A DNA stretch of 64,000 nucleotides from Maratus speciosus (GCA_963932465.1 OZ010790.1:352929087-352993086); one strand, 5' to 3'; shown: positions 22,957-35,249, numbered from the stretch's first letter. Numbers and translations: made by a program. The notes: generated from the letters alone by a model not told the origin.

Positions 22957-23528
22957 AAATTGTATACCTGTGGAAAAAATTGCTTGTGAGTATGAAGCAG
23001 TAAATAGGTTGCCAGAAAATACGTTGGCAAACTTCTTTCTCGCCAAGAAACTTTTCTCCGAAATATTGTACATAAGCAATGATTGCAAGAAATGCATTTT
23101 TAATTATGATATGCGCTTTTATGTTTCACTACATTTATGCATACTATACTGTGTGTATAAATGCTACAGTTCATATGCAGGGCTACAAAAAAGAATTCGT
23201 AAGGGTTACTGAGTATGAGAGTAAATTGCTTAAAGGTGGTTTTTAAAGGAGTTATGCATTTTTACGTTGAACTGCATTTAGTTTGCTAAGAAATGTTTGT
23301 GGAATATAGATAAAATGATATACATGGTCGCGCAAAGAATTGGATACATAACCGTCTATGGATGATAATATCTGGAAATGTGATTTCAGTAGTTTTAAGA
23401 GTAGTTTAAATTAAATTTTAGCTAAATAGTGACATGTAATAACGGTACTATTGGCTATGGACGGTAACTGCTGAAATCAATTTTTAAATTTTTTTATGCG
23501 TTTTCTAAAATGTTTACTTAGTTATCTT

Positions 23529-23744
23529 GGTACTTCTTAGTTATCCCGTCGACCAAATTACTGTCGCCAAATTGTAAGGTTAATTGCCAATAACGGTTGC
23601 CATTAATTAATTAATTAAATGCCAATAATGGCCAATAAAACCATTAATTCGACGTTTTATTTGTATTTTTATTAATGTTTTACTATTGATTTGACGATTT
23701 ATATAATTTGGCGAAATTGGTCGACGGGATATCTAAGAAGTAAC
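23529..23744. mobile_element. GGTACTTCTTAG-family MITE, exact 8-bp TSD
   Basis: GTTATCTT lies on both sides (23521-23528 and 23745-23752). The ends are GGTACTTCTTAGTTATCCCG and its inverse. It is 216 bp, shorter than the 270-290 bp of other members. It lies in a part of Helitron copy 1 that copy 2 lacks. Confidence 0.85.
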
Positions 23745-23928
23745 GTTATCTTATTTACCTTATTTCCCTAAATAACGAAGTTTTGTTAAAGCATTCAGGA
23801 TGTGTTGGAAAGTGTTTCATATTCTATGCTTAACGCATGATTTTTCTTTCTTCTTTAGTCTTATTTTGCATTTATTTTATTCTTAATTATATTGCTTATA
23901 CTGCTTTATAGAAACTTATAGAAACTTT

Positions 23929-24094
23929 GCCACAGTTGTCATATACGTTATCATGTATTGGCGCGATTTTTTTCCGACGCCAATTTGGCGAAAACATCAA
24001 CAACGTAAACAACAACATCCGGATTACCATATCAAACAAAATTACGACACTTCTGCGCCAGTTAAGTACCCGTTGTGTACATGACATCTGTGCC
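23929..24094. mobile_element. GGCACAGATGTCA-family MITE, exact 8-bp TSD
   Basis: GAAACTTT precedes and follows it (23921-23928 and 24095-24102). The ends are GCCACAGTTGTCATATACG and the inverse of GGCACAGATGTCATG. At 166 bp it is a shortened member, with internal sequence matching the 45046-45239 copy (GGCGAAAACATCAAC). Confidence 0.85.
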
Positions 24095-24189
24095 GAAACT
24101 TTAATATCTAATGTTTAAACTCTTCGCTCCACTCCCCTTGCATATAGTACAAACTATAACACGGATAGCGCAAAATAATAGACAGTTTG

Positions 24190-24873
24190 GTACTTTTCCA
24201 CTGTAGGGGCTTTGGCATTTTTTAAAAAAAGCTTGGTGTAATTTGGGCATCAGAAAGTGAGATTTGGGTACTTTTCCGTTATGCGGACACCATTGTCGCC
24301 AAGCGTAATAGTTGGCGCAAAATCGTGAATTGAAGCATTTGAAAAATAAAAGAAAAACCATTGTCGATACTAAAGTGAGCATTTAAAAAATATAACATTT
24401 GAAAATTCCAGACTTTTACGAACTATTTCATCAAATCACAAATATATACTTAAAATAAGTGAACAAATAACTGCTATAAAATAAAGCAATAAAATAAAAC
24501 TCATATTAAACTGCTGGCATAAAATTACAAATATCTTTCAGCATTTTGAAATAATTGGCGCATTAGCATACATTTTGGCATGATGTCCGTATAACGGAAA
24601 AATATCGAGATTTGTTGTCAAATCATATAAACAGCTATGAAAACAAATTTGATGAGCGTTTTTGTTTGTTTTATATGTATATTATTGACGTTTTTATGTA
24701 CAAATTACATCTGTTTCTGTATAAAATTAGAGAAACGGCTTTTTTATGTTAAATAAATCGTATAAATATCGAAAAAAATGCGTGTGTATATAAAATGAAA
24801 CAGTGAATAGGTTCCCGGAAAATATGTAACCAAATTTCCTTTTTCGCCAAGGCACCTATACTGGAAAAGTACC
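24190..24873. repeat. GGTACTTTTCCACT element, shared by both Helitron copies
   Basis: GGTACTTTTCCACTGTAGGGG on the left is answered by CACCTATACTGGAAAAGTACC on the right. The same arrangement, more decayed, is in copy 2 at about 46271-46912, so it predates their separation. Related left ends recur at about 21976, 44010 and 44451. No TSD survives. Confidence 0.5.
24267..24606. mobile_element. GGTACTTTTCCGTTATGCGG MITE, exact 8-bp TSD
   Basis: GAGATTTG flanks both sides (24259-24266 and 24607-24614). The right end, inverted, reads GATATTTTTCCGTTATACGG. Helitron copy 2 keeps the uninterrupted site GAGATTTGTAGTCAAATC (46349 onward). This is a clean 340-bp insertion after the two Helitron copies diverged. 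Confidence 0.9.
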
Positions 24874-27400
24874 TAAAGCACATTAATATCGCGCAGTTAG
24901 GAACTCACACAGTACACCGTTGTCTATTGGCTGTTATTTTATTAGTAGCATCGGGAGGAAGATGTAAAGATGTACTTTAAATTCTCACCCATAGATTTCG
25001 AAAAAATATCTTAAAAGAGTGGAGTTTAAATTAAATTTCGGTGACCTCCATTATGAAAGATTAATGGTTTTAAATGGGAATTTCGCCAAATTAGCCAGCT
25101 ATCGCCAAGTTGGCTAACATTTGGCGCTACTGTGGTAACCCTGCATTAATATTTTTCAACAATTACTCATTTCAATGAGGCGGTCCTACCGGAATAGTGA
25201 GGGACACACAGAGACTTGGATTTTATATAAATAGATTAATACATTAATACAGTAATGAATAATATTTTTTTATGTATTTGTCACATTCTGTACTCCTTTT
25301 TGTATGGAATAAATGTCCTTTTTTTAAGATAGTGAATGAAAGTAATATATATTTGTTTCCTTACATAATTTTTCCGCGTATATCAAAAGGAAAAAGTAAA
25401 ATTCACAGTATCTTATCAGGTTAATGGATCTTTCATGTTTTTTAAATACATGTATTATTGATAAGGACAAATTTACAGTGACTATTATATCTTTGATGCT
25501 TTATCAATACGTTTATTATTGATAAGATATTATTATTAATACATTTTTATATAATATTAATACATTATTAGATATAATTATTACAGATAACATTAATACA
25601 TATAATTACAAATGACTAATGCATAAATTATTAATAAATAAATTAATAATATTTTTTATGTATTTGTCACTTCAGAAACTTTTTTTAAAATTTTCTATTT
25701 AAGATAGAAATAGAAAGTAAGTTATTTTTCTTTAGATAGTTTTTCCGCGTTTATTAAAACAGAAAAGTCAAAATCAAAGTAACTCGTCAGGTTAATGGAT
25801 CTTTGATTCCTCATCAAAAATATTTTAAACTTTAATAAAGATTTATCATGAATGTAAGATGTAATTACAAGATGTCTCCCTATCGCTAGAAATGTCTGGA
25901 GATAATTAAACCCCTCCTAGTGCGTGTAAATATAAAATAGTTCTTCTCATTATTAATACTTCATGTTTCCTTTCATTTCAAGATATTAAACATTCCACGC
26001 AATATAGCGTTTCGGAGGCCATTCATTAAAATCGACTTGAGTTCTTCTAACTTTCGAGTTCACAAATATGATAAGAACACAATTTATAATTTCTGCTCCG
26101 TTATCATTAATGAAATTTAAACATACTGGAAATAGTGTTCGAAATTTTAATGATAAAATATTTAGAAGAACAAATAATATGCAAATTCTTTCTTATAGTT
26201 TATATTTATAACATTAATACAATATTATAGATAATTTTATTACATGCAATATTAATACATTATTATATATCATTATTATATATAATATTAATACATATAT
26301 TTACATATAATTATAACATATAGTATTAATACATTAATACAGTAATTAATAATACATTTTTATGTATTTCTCACATTTTTTTACTTTTTTTTGTATGAAA
26401 TAAATGTCCTTTTTTAAGATAGAGAATTAAAGTAACATTTTTTTTTCCTTAGAAATATATTCCGCGTTCATCAAAACGTAAAAGTAAAATTCACAGTAAC
26501 TTATCAGGTTAATGGATCTTTGATTTCTTATCAATACATGTATTATTGATAAGGACAAATTCACAGAGACTCGTCAGGTTATTATATTTTTGATGCTTTA
26601 TGAATACGTTTATTATTGATCAGATATTATTATTAATACATTTTCATATAATAGTAATACATTTTACATATAATTGTTACATATAATATTAATGCATTTT
26701 TATATATAATTATTACATATAATATTAATATATATAATTACATATAAATAGTACATATAATTAATGCATATAATTAATACATTAATTAATAATATATTTT
26801 TATGTATTTGTCACTTGTTGTACTCGTTTTTCAATTTCCGATTTAAGATAGAAATAGAAAGTAATATTTTTTCATTTACATCGTTTTTCTGCTTTTATTA
26901 AAACGGTAAAGTCAAATTCACAATAACTCGTCAGGTTAATGGATCTTTGATGCTTTATCACAAATATTTTAGCACTTTAATAAAGATTTATCATGAATGC
27001 AAGATGTAATTACAAGATGTTTCTCTATCGTTAGAAATGTCTGGAGATAATTAAACCCCTCCTAGTGCGTGTAAATATAAAATAGTTATCCTCATTATTA
27101 ATACTTCATGTCTCCTTTCATTCTAAGATATTAAACATTCCACGCAATATAGCATTTCAGAGGCTGATCATTAAAAACGACTTGAGTTCTTGTAGTTTTC
27201 GAGTTCACAAATATGCTAGGAGCACAATTTATGATCTCTGGTCCGTTATCATTAATGGGATTTAAACATATTGAAAATACGGTGGAAAATTTTGAAGAAA
27301 ATATATTTTCAAGATCAAATGTTGCAAAAATAGTCTTTCATAGTTTATATTTATGGTATTAATAGATCTTACTATTTAAATCTATAATATTAAAACATAA

Positions 27401-27930
27401 TTATTACATATATTTTTGTTTTCATAAAATAATACTATAACAAGAATAATCATTAAAAATCATATAATAAAGCATAAAGTAGTAAAATTAATTGCAAGTG
27501 TATTCATATAGTATAAAAATATTTTAAATACATAATAAATATCTTAAAAATACATTAAAAACCACTAAAATCTAAAACGTTTTCAGCTATCACTTAGCCG
27601 TCATCAATGGTCATTTAAATGTTGTTTTTATCTTACTTTACAGTTATTCGAGAATCGTCTAGAAGAGATCATTGTAATTTTAAGGTTGAACGGCAGATAA
27701 GATGCCCGATAAAGGTATTTAAATTTCAAACAAAACAAGCTTTCATCTATTATGCAGCAATTCTTTCCAAACTCCATGGATATCGCGTGGTAGTGGATCG
27801 ATACAAGCTACATCTTTATTAGCAATTATTTTAGTATAGTCTCTTATAATGGCTTCCTGGTAATTATTTGTAGAAAAGATAATTTTGATTATATTGAAAT
27901 CTATTTTTGAGTTTGTACATTTTACATTTT
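27401..27930. other. AT-rich DNA, nothing assigned
   Basis: A 67-codon plus frame at 27619-27822 has no recognised motif. No repeat structure is visible. Confidence 0.45.
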
Positions 27931-27934
27931 AGTA

Positions 27935-28263
27935 CACTGTAAAAAAAAAAAAAAAAAATACTGTTCATCTCGCGCACAAACTCGATCACAGTGAATGTGC
28001 TGTATCTTTCTTTGGTTTCCTGACTATATTAACATGGAAAATACAGTAGTTGAGTAAAGTTAACAGCAGAATGTGCTGGGAATTTGGACGCCAGCAGTTT
28101 GTGCTGTAAAAAAATGCGTCCAAATTGCCAGTACATTGTGCTGTTAATTTTACGCAACTACTGTATTTTGAATGTTAATATAGTCAGGAAACCAAAGAAA
28201 CCTACATCATATTCACTGTGATCGAGTTTGTTCTGGCAAATCTACGGTAGTTTTTTTACAGTG
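27935..28263. mobile_element. mariner-like MITE, TA TSD
   Basis: The ends are CACTGTAAAAAAA with TA on both sides (27933-27934 and 28264-28265). Long arms pair through CTCGATCACAGTGAAT, TGGTTTCCTGACTATATTAA and TACAGTAGTTG to a central loop near 28100. There is no coding content. Confidence 0.75.
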
Positions 28264-28269
28264 TACATT

Positions 28270-29125
28270 CATTTGTGATTTTTAATCTGAATTTTAATTA
28301 TTTACTCAAGACGAATCTAGCACTAGAATTTCAACTGTCATTTTTTTAAACGAGGATAATAAATCAGTTTAGTCCTACATATTAAATTAGAGTTAGATCT
28401 TTAATTTTATTTATTTATTTATTTATTGTATATTCTAAAACGAAAATTCACACATTAAAAAAATGACAACAAACATTGACGTGAATTGCCTTTTTTTTTT
28501 CTCAAAAGATAGTTTATGTTAGAATTCTTTCGCAAAACAATTCGAAACTCAAGCATAATTGGAAACCAGAACTTATTATGCAAGCAAAATTATTACACTT
28601 GAAAAAAACAAGATTTTTTCTATTTCTAATCTTGAAATTTTATAATTATAAAGTGACATTATAAGGACAGTTACAGATTTGTACAAATTTAATATTTGAA
28701 ATAATTTTTTTAAAACAAGTTACTAGTAATACATAATAATATAATTTTTTTAATTGATGATTTTTTATGACAATTACTTTTCTTTTTCCCAATATGTGTT
28801 TTGTGTTTCAATTACAGATATTTTAAATTAAAATTTTAATAATATATTAAGAGGAATTAAATAATTTTTGTTTTACTTTTTAAATAATAAGAATCTATCT
28901 GTTATATAACTAACAATTAAACAGGTTTCATATAATATATTTACCTGAATGATCTCTTCAGATAACATTAGTTTCAATAAAAAAGAAATAATGGGCAATG
29001 TGCACAAGTAAAGTTTCAGAATAGCGTGGTTTCATCATACCGAATCATAAAAAATCTAATCTATGGATATAAAGACACTCAAAATAACCGCAGACATTAC
29101 AAGGTTTATTCCCATTAAATTGTTT
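28270..29125. other. AT-rich DNA, nothing assigned
   Basis: Contains a short (TTTA)n run at about 28408-28428. No sustained frame or TIR pair was found. Confidence 0.5.
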
Positions 29126-29429
29126 TACAGGGTTCCCACTAAAGTCCGTTCACACCATCTTAACAGCCGAACGGCTGCAGCCACAGTCATAGCAGTAGCG
29201 TATAGGTATAGTAAAGTTACTATGCGCTACTAGATGTGACCTTTTATAGCATCACCGGATGCTAAATGGCGGTATTACTCCTCCTATTTCGAAAACGGTA
29301 CGTGGTTTGGTAAAAAAGTGAATTAAAAAGTTATAGAGCATCAATGATTTTGTACAAAAGGATATCGTGTGGATATGAATGCTAAAAATAGAAAGCTTAA
29401 AAGTGCATTTGTTTTTAAACGATTTTCTA

Positions 29430-30200
29430 CACTGTGACATGACGAAAAGATCTTGTGAAGAAAAAAAAAATTGCTACCGCAAGATACACATATCTTCGAT
29501 TTGCAAACTTCTCACGGTCAGTTTCAATGCACGCCTGGACATTTGTCTGAATTGTACATTGAACACCTTTTAGCGTAGTGGGTGACACGTTGGTACAAGC
29601 ATCCGTAATGCGTCTTTGAAGGACCTGCAATGTTCACGGAGTGGTAACATACACCTGCTGATTCAGGTATCTCTACAGAGAAAAGTCCACAGAAGTCAGC
29701 TAAGGTGAACATAGAGGCGACTCTACGAAACTACCATACCCGATTATTTGTTCTCCGAATTCTTTCTACCAGGTACTGCTTCACTGGTGCTATCTTGAAG
29801 ATTTTTCTAGTGCCCAGTAATATCTGTCATGCCTATTTTATATTTCATACCGCGAAATGCATGCCTCATGCGTCCTCACTATATCTGCGTTGAATATTGG
29901 CTGAACCTCTATCTGGCAATGTTGCACCATGCATAAATTCTCTCGGCGTCCCCGTCCAGTCACGTCTGATGAGGTGAAAGCTGGTACGGAAGAGCACTTA
30001 ATTTGTTTAGGATTTACTAAACGCTACTTTTCGAAGGCATCAGTTTTCACTTACCTCTCTTGTGCTCCTGTTCGGATATGTGAGGACATGTGATACCGCA
30101 TCTTCTGGTTGTTCTTGCCGCTCTACCTTAGCTAGTTTACCGGATCGAGCTCGGATGGTACGCAGCCTGTCAGCCTTAAAGTTTCAAAACCTTTAGGATG
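29430..30200 (-). pseudogene. DUF4817-type mariner-superfamily transposase, broken
   Basis: At about 30060-30170 the minus strand reads KVERQEQPEDAVSHVL and YPNRSTREVS, resembling the helix-turn-helix linker of these transposases. LQRRITDACTNVSP and VQACIETDREKF at about 29470-29630 resemble their C-terminal tail. The intervening DDE core is too eroded for acids to be placed. Frames change repeatedly. Confidence 0.55.
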
Positions 30201-30595
30201 GTTTTGTGAGAAGGGTATGGGCTTAAACATACAAACTGGAGGAAATATCTCTATAATAATAGCCTAAGTCATGTGACTGTCATCAATAGTTCCGGGCTGA
30301 CCGCTTCGCTTTTTATATGACAGGTGACCATTTTTTACATTTTTTTATTTTTCGCGTGGTAAATTAAAACAATGCTTTGATATTGAAATTAAAAGTCATG
30401 GTTTTTGGTATTATTTATTATTTTTCTTTTCTTTTTCTTAAAGAGGGGAAAGAAAAAGTGACCATCATGAATTTCAAATTAAAATTATGTATTTAAAAAA
30501 AAAATGAGTGAAATTATTATATTTTAGATGAATTTAATGAAATATGAAAAAATGCGATTGGAAAAACAATGTTTGAAGATTCATCACTTGCGCCT

Positions 30596-30892
30596 GGCTA
30601 GCATATTAGTTATACCTTCGCCCAATTTCGCCAAATTATATAAATCGCCAAACCACTCGCCAAATTATACAGATTTACATAATTTTTATTTTAAATAGCG
30701 AAAGAACAAATAAATTAGTATAACATTAATAAAAATACAAATAAAACGTCGAAATAAAAATAACTTGATGACTTAAACACGTGTAACTTGCTTAAAAACT
30801 AGCGGGTATGACATTTACAATCAGCCATTATTGATATATAATCTTATAGTTTGGCGATATATTTTTGGTCGACGGGATAACCAAGTAGTACC
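30596..30892. mobile_element. GGTACTTCTTAG-family MITE (old copy)
   Basis: The right end GGTCGACGGGATAACCAAGTAGTACC matches the family in 26 bases that are nearly intact; the left end is decayed (GGCTAGCATATTAGTTAT). The interior (GCCAAACCACTCGCCAAATT, ACAAATAAATTAGTA) closely resembles the 46426-46715 copy. No TSD survives. It lies in the 29128-31664 transposon. Confidence 0.7.
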
Positions 30893-31666
30893 CATAACAC
30901 CCCACAGAGTTCTTGATTTCTGTACTAGAAACTTCTGATTTGGCGAAGTATTGAGAACGTAAATTAAATTTTGGATAAAAGTAACATGGTACAATGCTTA
31001 GCACAGATCTAACGGAGACCAAACTGGTCGCCAAGGGCGGCTGGTTTCTTTTATAGTTGTCTCGGGTGAACAGTTGTGACGTTTCCTATGTATTTTCAAA
31101 ATGCACAAATTTCGCACACCAAGATCAAGTGGCGTTGAGTTGAAACGTTTTTCGACACCAATATGCACGATCTTCATATTGTCTACTCTTTATAAAGATA
31201 ATCAGTGCAAGAATGCGCTACGCGGGGTTTGAGGCACAGATCATTTGATTGGGAATTACAAGCAATACCACTGTGCCGTAAAACCGGCCCGTTTGTCGTC
31301 CGAAAGATAATCTTTTCTCCTTTCGTTCATTTTTTTTGTGATGTCACAGTTTCGGAAATCGCGCACAACAAAAACAACAAAAACCCGTTGTAAGCGTTTT
31401 GTTTAAAACATTCATGTTCACAAGGTGTCTTTTCGTATTAAATCGATGATGCTCTACAACTTTTTAATTCCCGTTCTGCATACATCTCGTACCGTTTTCG
31501 AGAAAGCAACGCAAACTACGCCATTTTGCTCCAAGTGGCGCTGTAAGTGTTCTCATCTCCTAGCGCATGACCACTTTACTATACCTAGACACTATTTTTT
31601 TTAATATAGCTGTAGCCGTTCGTCTGTTAAGAGAGTGGAAAAACAGACTTTAGTGGGCACCCTGTA

Positions 31667-32910
31667 TGCGAGAGGCTTCAACTATATTAAAAAGAAATAA
31701 AAGTTTCAGAATATTAAATAGAATAATTATAAAAAACTTTGTTTTAAATAAATCAGTTTTCTACACATTTGGTACTACGCAGAGTCCATTTCCAATTACG
31801 GAAGCATCAATCACACTAAGTTTAATTAAGTGTCTACAACCTATTAAAAAATCAATATGTCGAAACTTAATTAGCAAACGTAAGTGAGGAAATTAAAATT
31901 TCCAATAGTTTCCAAAAAAATCGATTCATGATTAATGATAATCCATTATAATACTTAAAGTAAAAAAAAAAAAAAAAAAAAAAAGTAAACGAAATTATAG
32001 TGTTAAACATAACACAGGGATATGGATTTTTGTCTAAATTGAATAACTGATATTCATTATTTTGTGATGCACTTCCTTTTAGAAATTTAAAATTACTACA
32101 ACATTCAGGACAGTTGAGTTATTGATAGTTTATGCTATATTGATTTTTTTTTTACTTCCCAGATGTTTTTACGAACGTAAACACTTGTTGACATAATCAA
32201 ATAACTCACATAGAAACCCGCTACAGTCTCAGTAATCTTGAATTTGGTTACCAGGGCATTAAATAAATTTTTATGTTTCTTTAATTGTCGACCTAGCCCT
32301 TGTACATTTTTTATGTGATTACGATAGGGATTTATCACATAAATTAAAATTCCTGAAAAAAACCTCATTGTTTCATAGGTAATCGTGATGCCTTCATCAC
32401 GATTACCTTCTTCACGTAGATAATAAAAATAATAATACAAATAATAATAAAAATAAAACATTATTCATTTATTACGTATAGGTATAACTTTTAATTATCT
32501 GCCTAAGTTCGGATTGATTTTTTAATCAAAATTGTACAATATTGAATAAATACACATATTTTTAGTTCATTTGTAATACAGAATGATGAAAAAATATGTA
32601 ATATCTTAGCAACATCTTCATAACTTTTTAAAAAATTGGTAATTTTTTAGTAAAATTTCATGCTTACACTAAACAGCGTACACTCAATTCAACTGAATTT
32701 ATTTCAATTTCCTTTCTACTGCATACTACTATTACACTTACATGTGCGCAAAACTTGGATCTTTTCAATTTAATCAAAATTAACTGAACTATTTTAAAAT
32801 AGATCAAAAAATCAATATTATTTATTAAAAATTACCATTTTTGAATATTCTATTACGTATAAAATAGTTACATTTTTACATAGAGCTTAATTTATAGTTC
32901 AGAACATAGT
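31667..32910. other. AT-rich DNA with one perfect hairpin
   Basis: A poly-A run lies at about 31963-31983. A 108-codon minus frame (32135-32461) is Tyr/Phe-rich at its start and matches nothing I recognise. The hairpin at 32378-32407 is listed separately. Confidence 0.45.
32378..32407. repeat. Perfect 13-bp stem, 4-base loop hairpin
   Basis: GGTAATCGTGATG, loop CCTT, CATCACGATTACC. The arms pair without mismatch, unusual for the eroded surroundings. No flanking TIR or frame explains it. Confidence 0.7.
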
Positions 32911-32916
32911 GAGTAT

Positions 32917-33143
32917 CACTGTTAAAACTTTTGTGCTGGTTTGAACTAACTTTTGGTTCAAACTAAACTACAACTCTAGCCCTTAGGGTAGCTAGTAGTA
33001 GCTAAAACCCTAAGATGATGAAGCCTCACTGAAACTCCTGTTGAACCATAGCTCCAAATTTTGGAAGATGATTTCATCATCTTATTTTGCAATTACTGCA
33101 GCACTAAAAATTGGTTCAAACTACAACAGTATTTTTATCTGTG
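32917..33143. mobile_element. Probable MITE, CACTGTTAAAA family
   Basis: Left CACTGTTAAAACTTTTGTGC and GGTTTGAAC are mirrored at the right by GTTCAAACTACAACAG and TTTTTATCTGTG. Internally AAGATGATGAA and TTCATCATCTT are inverse. TA follows the right end. The terminus resembles the MITE at 51849-54380. Confidence 0.5.
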
Positions 33144-33144
33144 T

Positions 33145-33453
33145 AATAAATGAAGCATTCTGAAAAATTTAATTTTCCAGAAATCGCATGTTCTTTTGTA
33201 TCTTTCAGATAAATGTTTAGGAAATGAACACCTTGTAATAGTATATTAATTTCAAATGCTAAAAGGTGTAAATTAAAACTTAAAAAACAGTAAAAATACG
33301 TTTATTTCGACTGGTGACATATCTCGTTTCATCTCGACTTATTTTCAAAACAAATAAATAAAACTATTCTAAATTTGCTCGGTCTTTTTGCACGGTAAAT
33401 TTGCGCCACCATTCAGTTTTCCACATATTCTTTCATATTATGCATGTTATTTT
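33145..33453. other. AT-rich DNA, nothing assigned
   Basis: Short spacer between the probable MITE and the tandem array. No structure seen. Confidence 0.45.
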
Positions 33454-34473
33454 TAGGGTTTCGTTCATCTCACAAAACCCTATTCGTCTCGCTTCTTTTT
33501 CTGTCTGTCTGTCTATCTGTCCGTCACAGTGCCCGTTCTCAGAAACTATATGTATTAGAGACTTGAAATTTTGTATACTTATAGCTGAACACCTTATATC
33601 AAACAACAAATCATAAAATTTTGAAAAAATCGTATATTTAACACTGTGGGCTCTAACTTGTGTATTTTTAACTTTTTGTTCTAACTGAGCCCCTAAATAA
33701 GTTGAAGACTTGAAATTTAGCTAAATTATAGCTTTTTTTTTCCAACTGTGACCGTAATTATGTTGAAGACTTGAATTTTTGTAAAGATATACCTAAACAC
33801 TTGCGATCACACGAAAAATCATAAAATTTCGAAAAAGTGTTATATTTAACCCTCTGGGCTCTAACTTGTGTATTTTAGGCTTTTTTTTAACTGAGTCCCT
33901 GATTAAGTTGAAAACTTGAAATTTTGCAAAATTATAGCTAACCACTCTCGATCACTCGACAAATCATAAAATTTCGAAAAAGTGTTATATTTAACCATCG
34001 GGTCTCTAACTTGTGTATGTTAGGCTTTTTTCTTTAACTCAGCCCCTAAATAAGTTGAAGACTTGAAATTTTGCATAATTTTAGCTAATCACTTGCGGTC
34101 ACACGACAAATCATAATATTTTGAAAAAGTGTTATATTTATCCCTCTGGGCTCTAACTTGTGTGTTTTAAGCTTTTTTTTCTAACCCAGCCGCTAGTTAA
34201 GTTGAAGACTTAAAATTTTGCATAATTATAGCTAAACGCTTGCGATCACAGGACAAATCATAAAATTTCGAAAAAGTCTTATATTTAACCGACTGGGCTC
34301 TAATTTTAGGCCTTTTTTTGGTATTTTAGGCCTTTTTTATAACAGAGTCCCTTATTAAATTGAAGACTTGAAATTTTGCAAAATTATAGCTAAACACTTG
34401 CGATCACACTACAAATCATAAAATTTCGAAAAAGTGTTATATTTAACCCTCTGGGCTCTAACTTGTGTATTTT

Positions 34474-34514
<41 letters not shown>

Positions 34515-35230
34515 AAGCCCCTAAATAAGTTGAAGATTTGAATTTTTTCAAAATTATAGCTAAACAGCTATTATAGCTCCGGTTTCTAACTTGTGAATCT
34601 TAAGCAAATTTTTGAACTCAGGCTCTAATTAAGTTGGAGACGTGAAATTTCGCATACTTATAGCACATCACTCTCGATCACACGAAAATCATAAAATTTT
34701 CAAAAAGCCTTATATTATTTACACCTCCGGGCTCTAACTTGTGTATTTTAAGCAATTTTTCTGACTCATCCCATAATTAAGTTGGAGACTTGAAATTTTC
34801 CATACCTATTGTAAAATACTTGCGATCACACAAAAAATCATAAAATTTTCAAAATGTCTTATATTAATTACCCTCCGGGCTCTAACTTGTGCATTTTAAG
34901 CAAATTTTTATCCTACCCCTTTTTCACCCCGGGGGGGGGGGGCACTTTTCTAACTTTTGCCGACACCACTTTGACCAATCATTCATATTATGCACCATAG
35001 ACTTACGCATTTCAGTTCCATTTTTTACCGCCAGGGGGCGTCTCCCTATCTCGGGTGCTATGGACCCGGTTTCTTCAACGAATATATCTACGGGGATGGG
35101 TTGTAAAACGGAGTTTTGTTCGGATAGAGGTTTGTTTAGAAATGAGCGCACCCCCTGGTTACGAAATGTGGTTCTAACATATTTTGCAAAAGGAAAAAGT
35201 GTTTTGAAAGGAATATTAAACGGAACCCTG
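33454..35230. mobile_element. AGGGTTYCGTT-ended repeat element with ~150-bp tandem array
   Basis: AGGGTTTCGTTC at the left is answered by the inverse of AGGGTTCCGTTT at about 35220. A CTGTCTGTCTGTCTATCTGTCC run follows the left end. About nine diverged ~150-bp units follow (33600-34900), each with GGGCTCTAACTTGTGTATTTTA, AAGTTGAAGACTTGAAATTTTG and CACAAATCATAAAATTTCG. A G-run and a CGCCAGGGGGCG segment end it. The class is unknown; a related left end is at about 59208. Confidence 0.5.
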
Positions 35231-35249
35231 TGTGCGATCTGTGATCACA

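Larger units (their letters stand above)
19465..25235 (-). mobile_element. Non-autonomous Helitron, copy 1
   Basis: On the minus strand it begins TCTATTTATATAAAATCCAA after a flanking A and ends with hairpin CCGTCATTTTTGACGG, nine bases, then CTAG followed by T. That is the Helitron signature (5' TC, 3' hairpin plus CTRR, insertion between A and T, no TSD). Its near-full-length relative is at 42775-47317. Subtracting the nested Tigger-like insert leaves about 4.51 kb, matching copy 2's 4.54 kb. No Rep/helicase frame is present. It carries many nested MITEs and sits inside the 1.1-kb tandem array. Confidence 0.8.
18750..27400. repeat. Higher-order tandem array (~1.1-kb period), split by Helitron copy 1
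   Basis: A long unit (TTTCCGCGTTTATTAAAAC, CAGGTTAATGGATCTTTGA, AAACCCCTCCTAGTGC, CATTCCACGCAATATAGC) occurs at about 18750-19464, 25655-26340 and 26805-27400. A shorter related unit lies at about 25236-25655 and 26340-26805. This gives the order long-short-long-short-long. Starts of successive like units are about 1.1 kb apart. Linkers are ATTAATACATTATTATATATAAT-type runs. The 5.77-kb Helitron separates the first long unit from the first short one. No frame of note. Confidence 0.75.
29128..31664 (-). mobile_element. Tc1/mariner-superfamily transposon with ~280-bp TIRs
   Basis: Left CAGGGTTCCCACTAAAGTC and right-inverted CAGGGTGCCCACTAAAGTC are each flanked by TA (29126-29127 and 31665-31666). 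Pairing continues, diverged, for about 280 bases (CTTAACAG.CGAACGGCT, TCGAAAACGGTACG, AATTAAAAAGTT.TAGAGCATCA). A broken transposase is on the minus strand. A hAT-like MITE (30596-30892) sits inside. Confidence 0.8.

Noticed and set aside
19465..25235. The 4.5-kb repeat considered as a LINE 3' region
   Set aside because: There is no poly-A tail or TSD, whereas the terminal hairpin plus CTAG and the TSD-free A/T insertion fit a Helitron.
32135..32461. A 108-codon coding gene
   Set aside because: The first codons are a low-complexity Tyr/Phe run and the rest has no recognisable domain.
33600..34900. Regular repeats considered as a CRISPR array
   Set aside because: The units are ~150 bp, diverged and contiguous, with no short repeat plus unique spacer pattern, and the window is eukaryotic.
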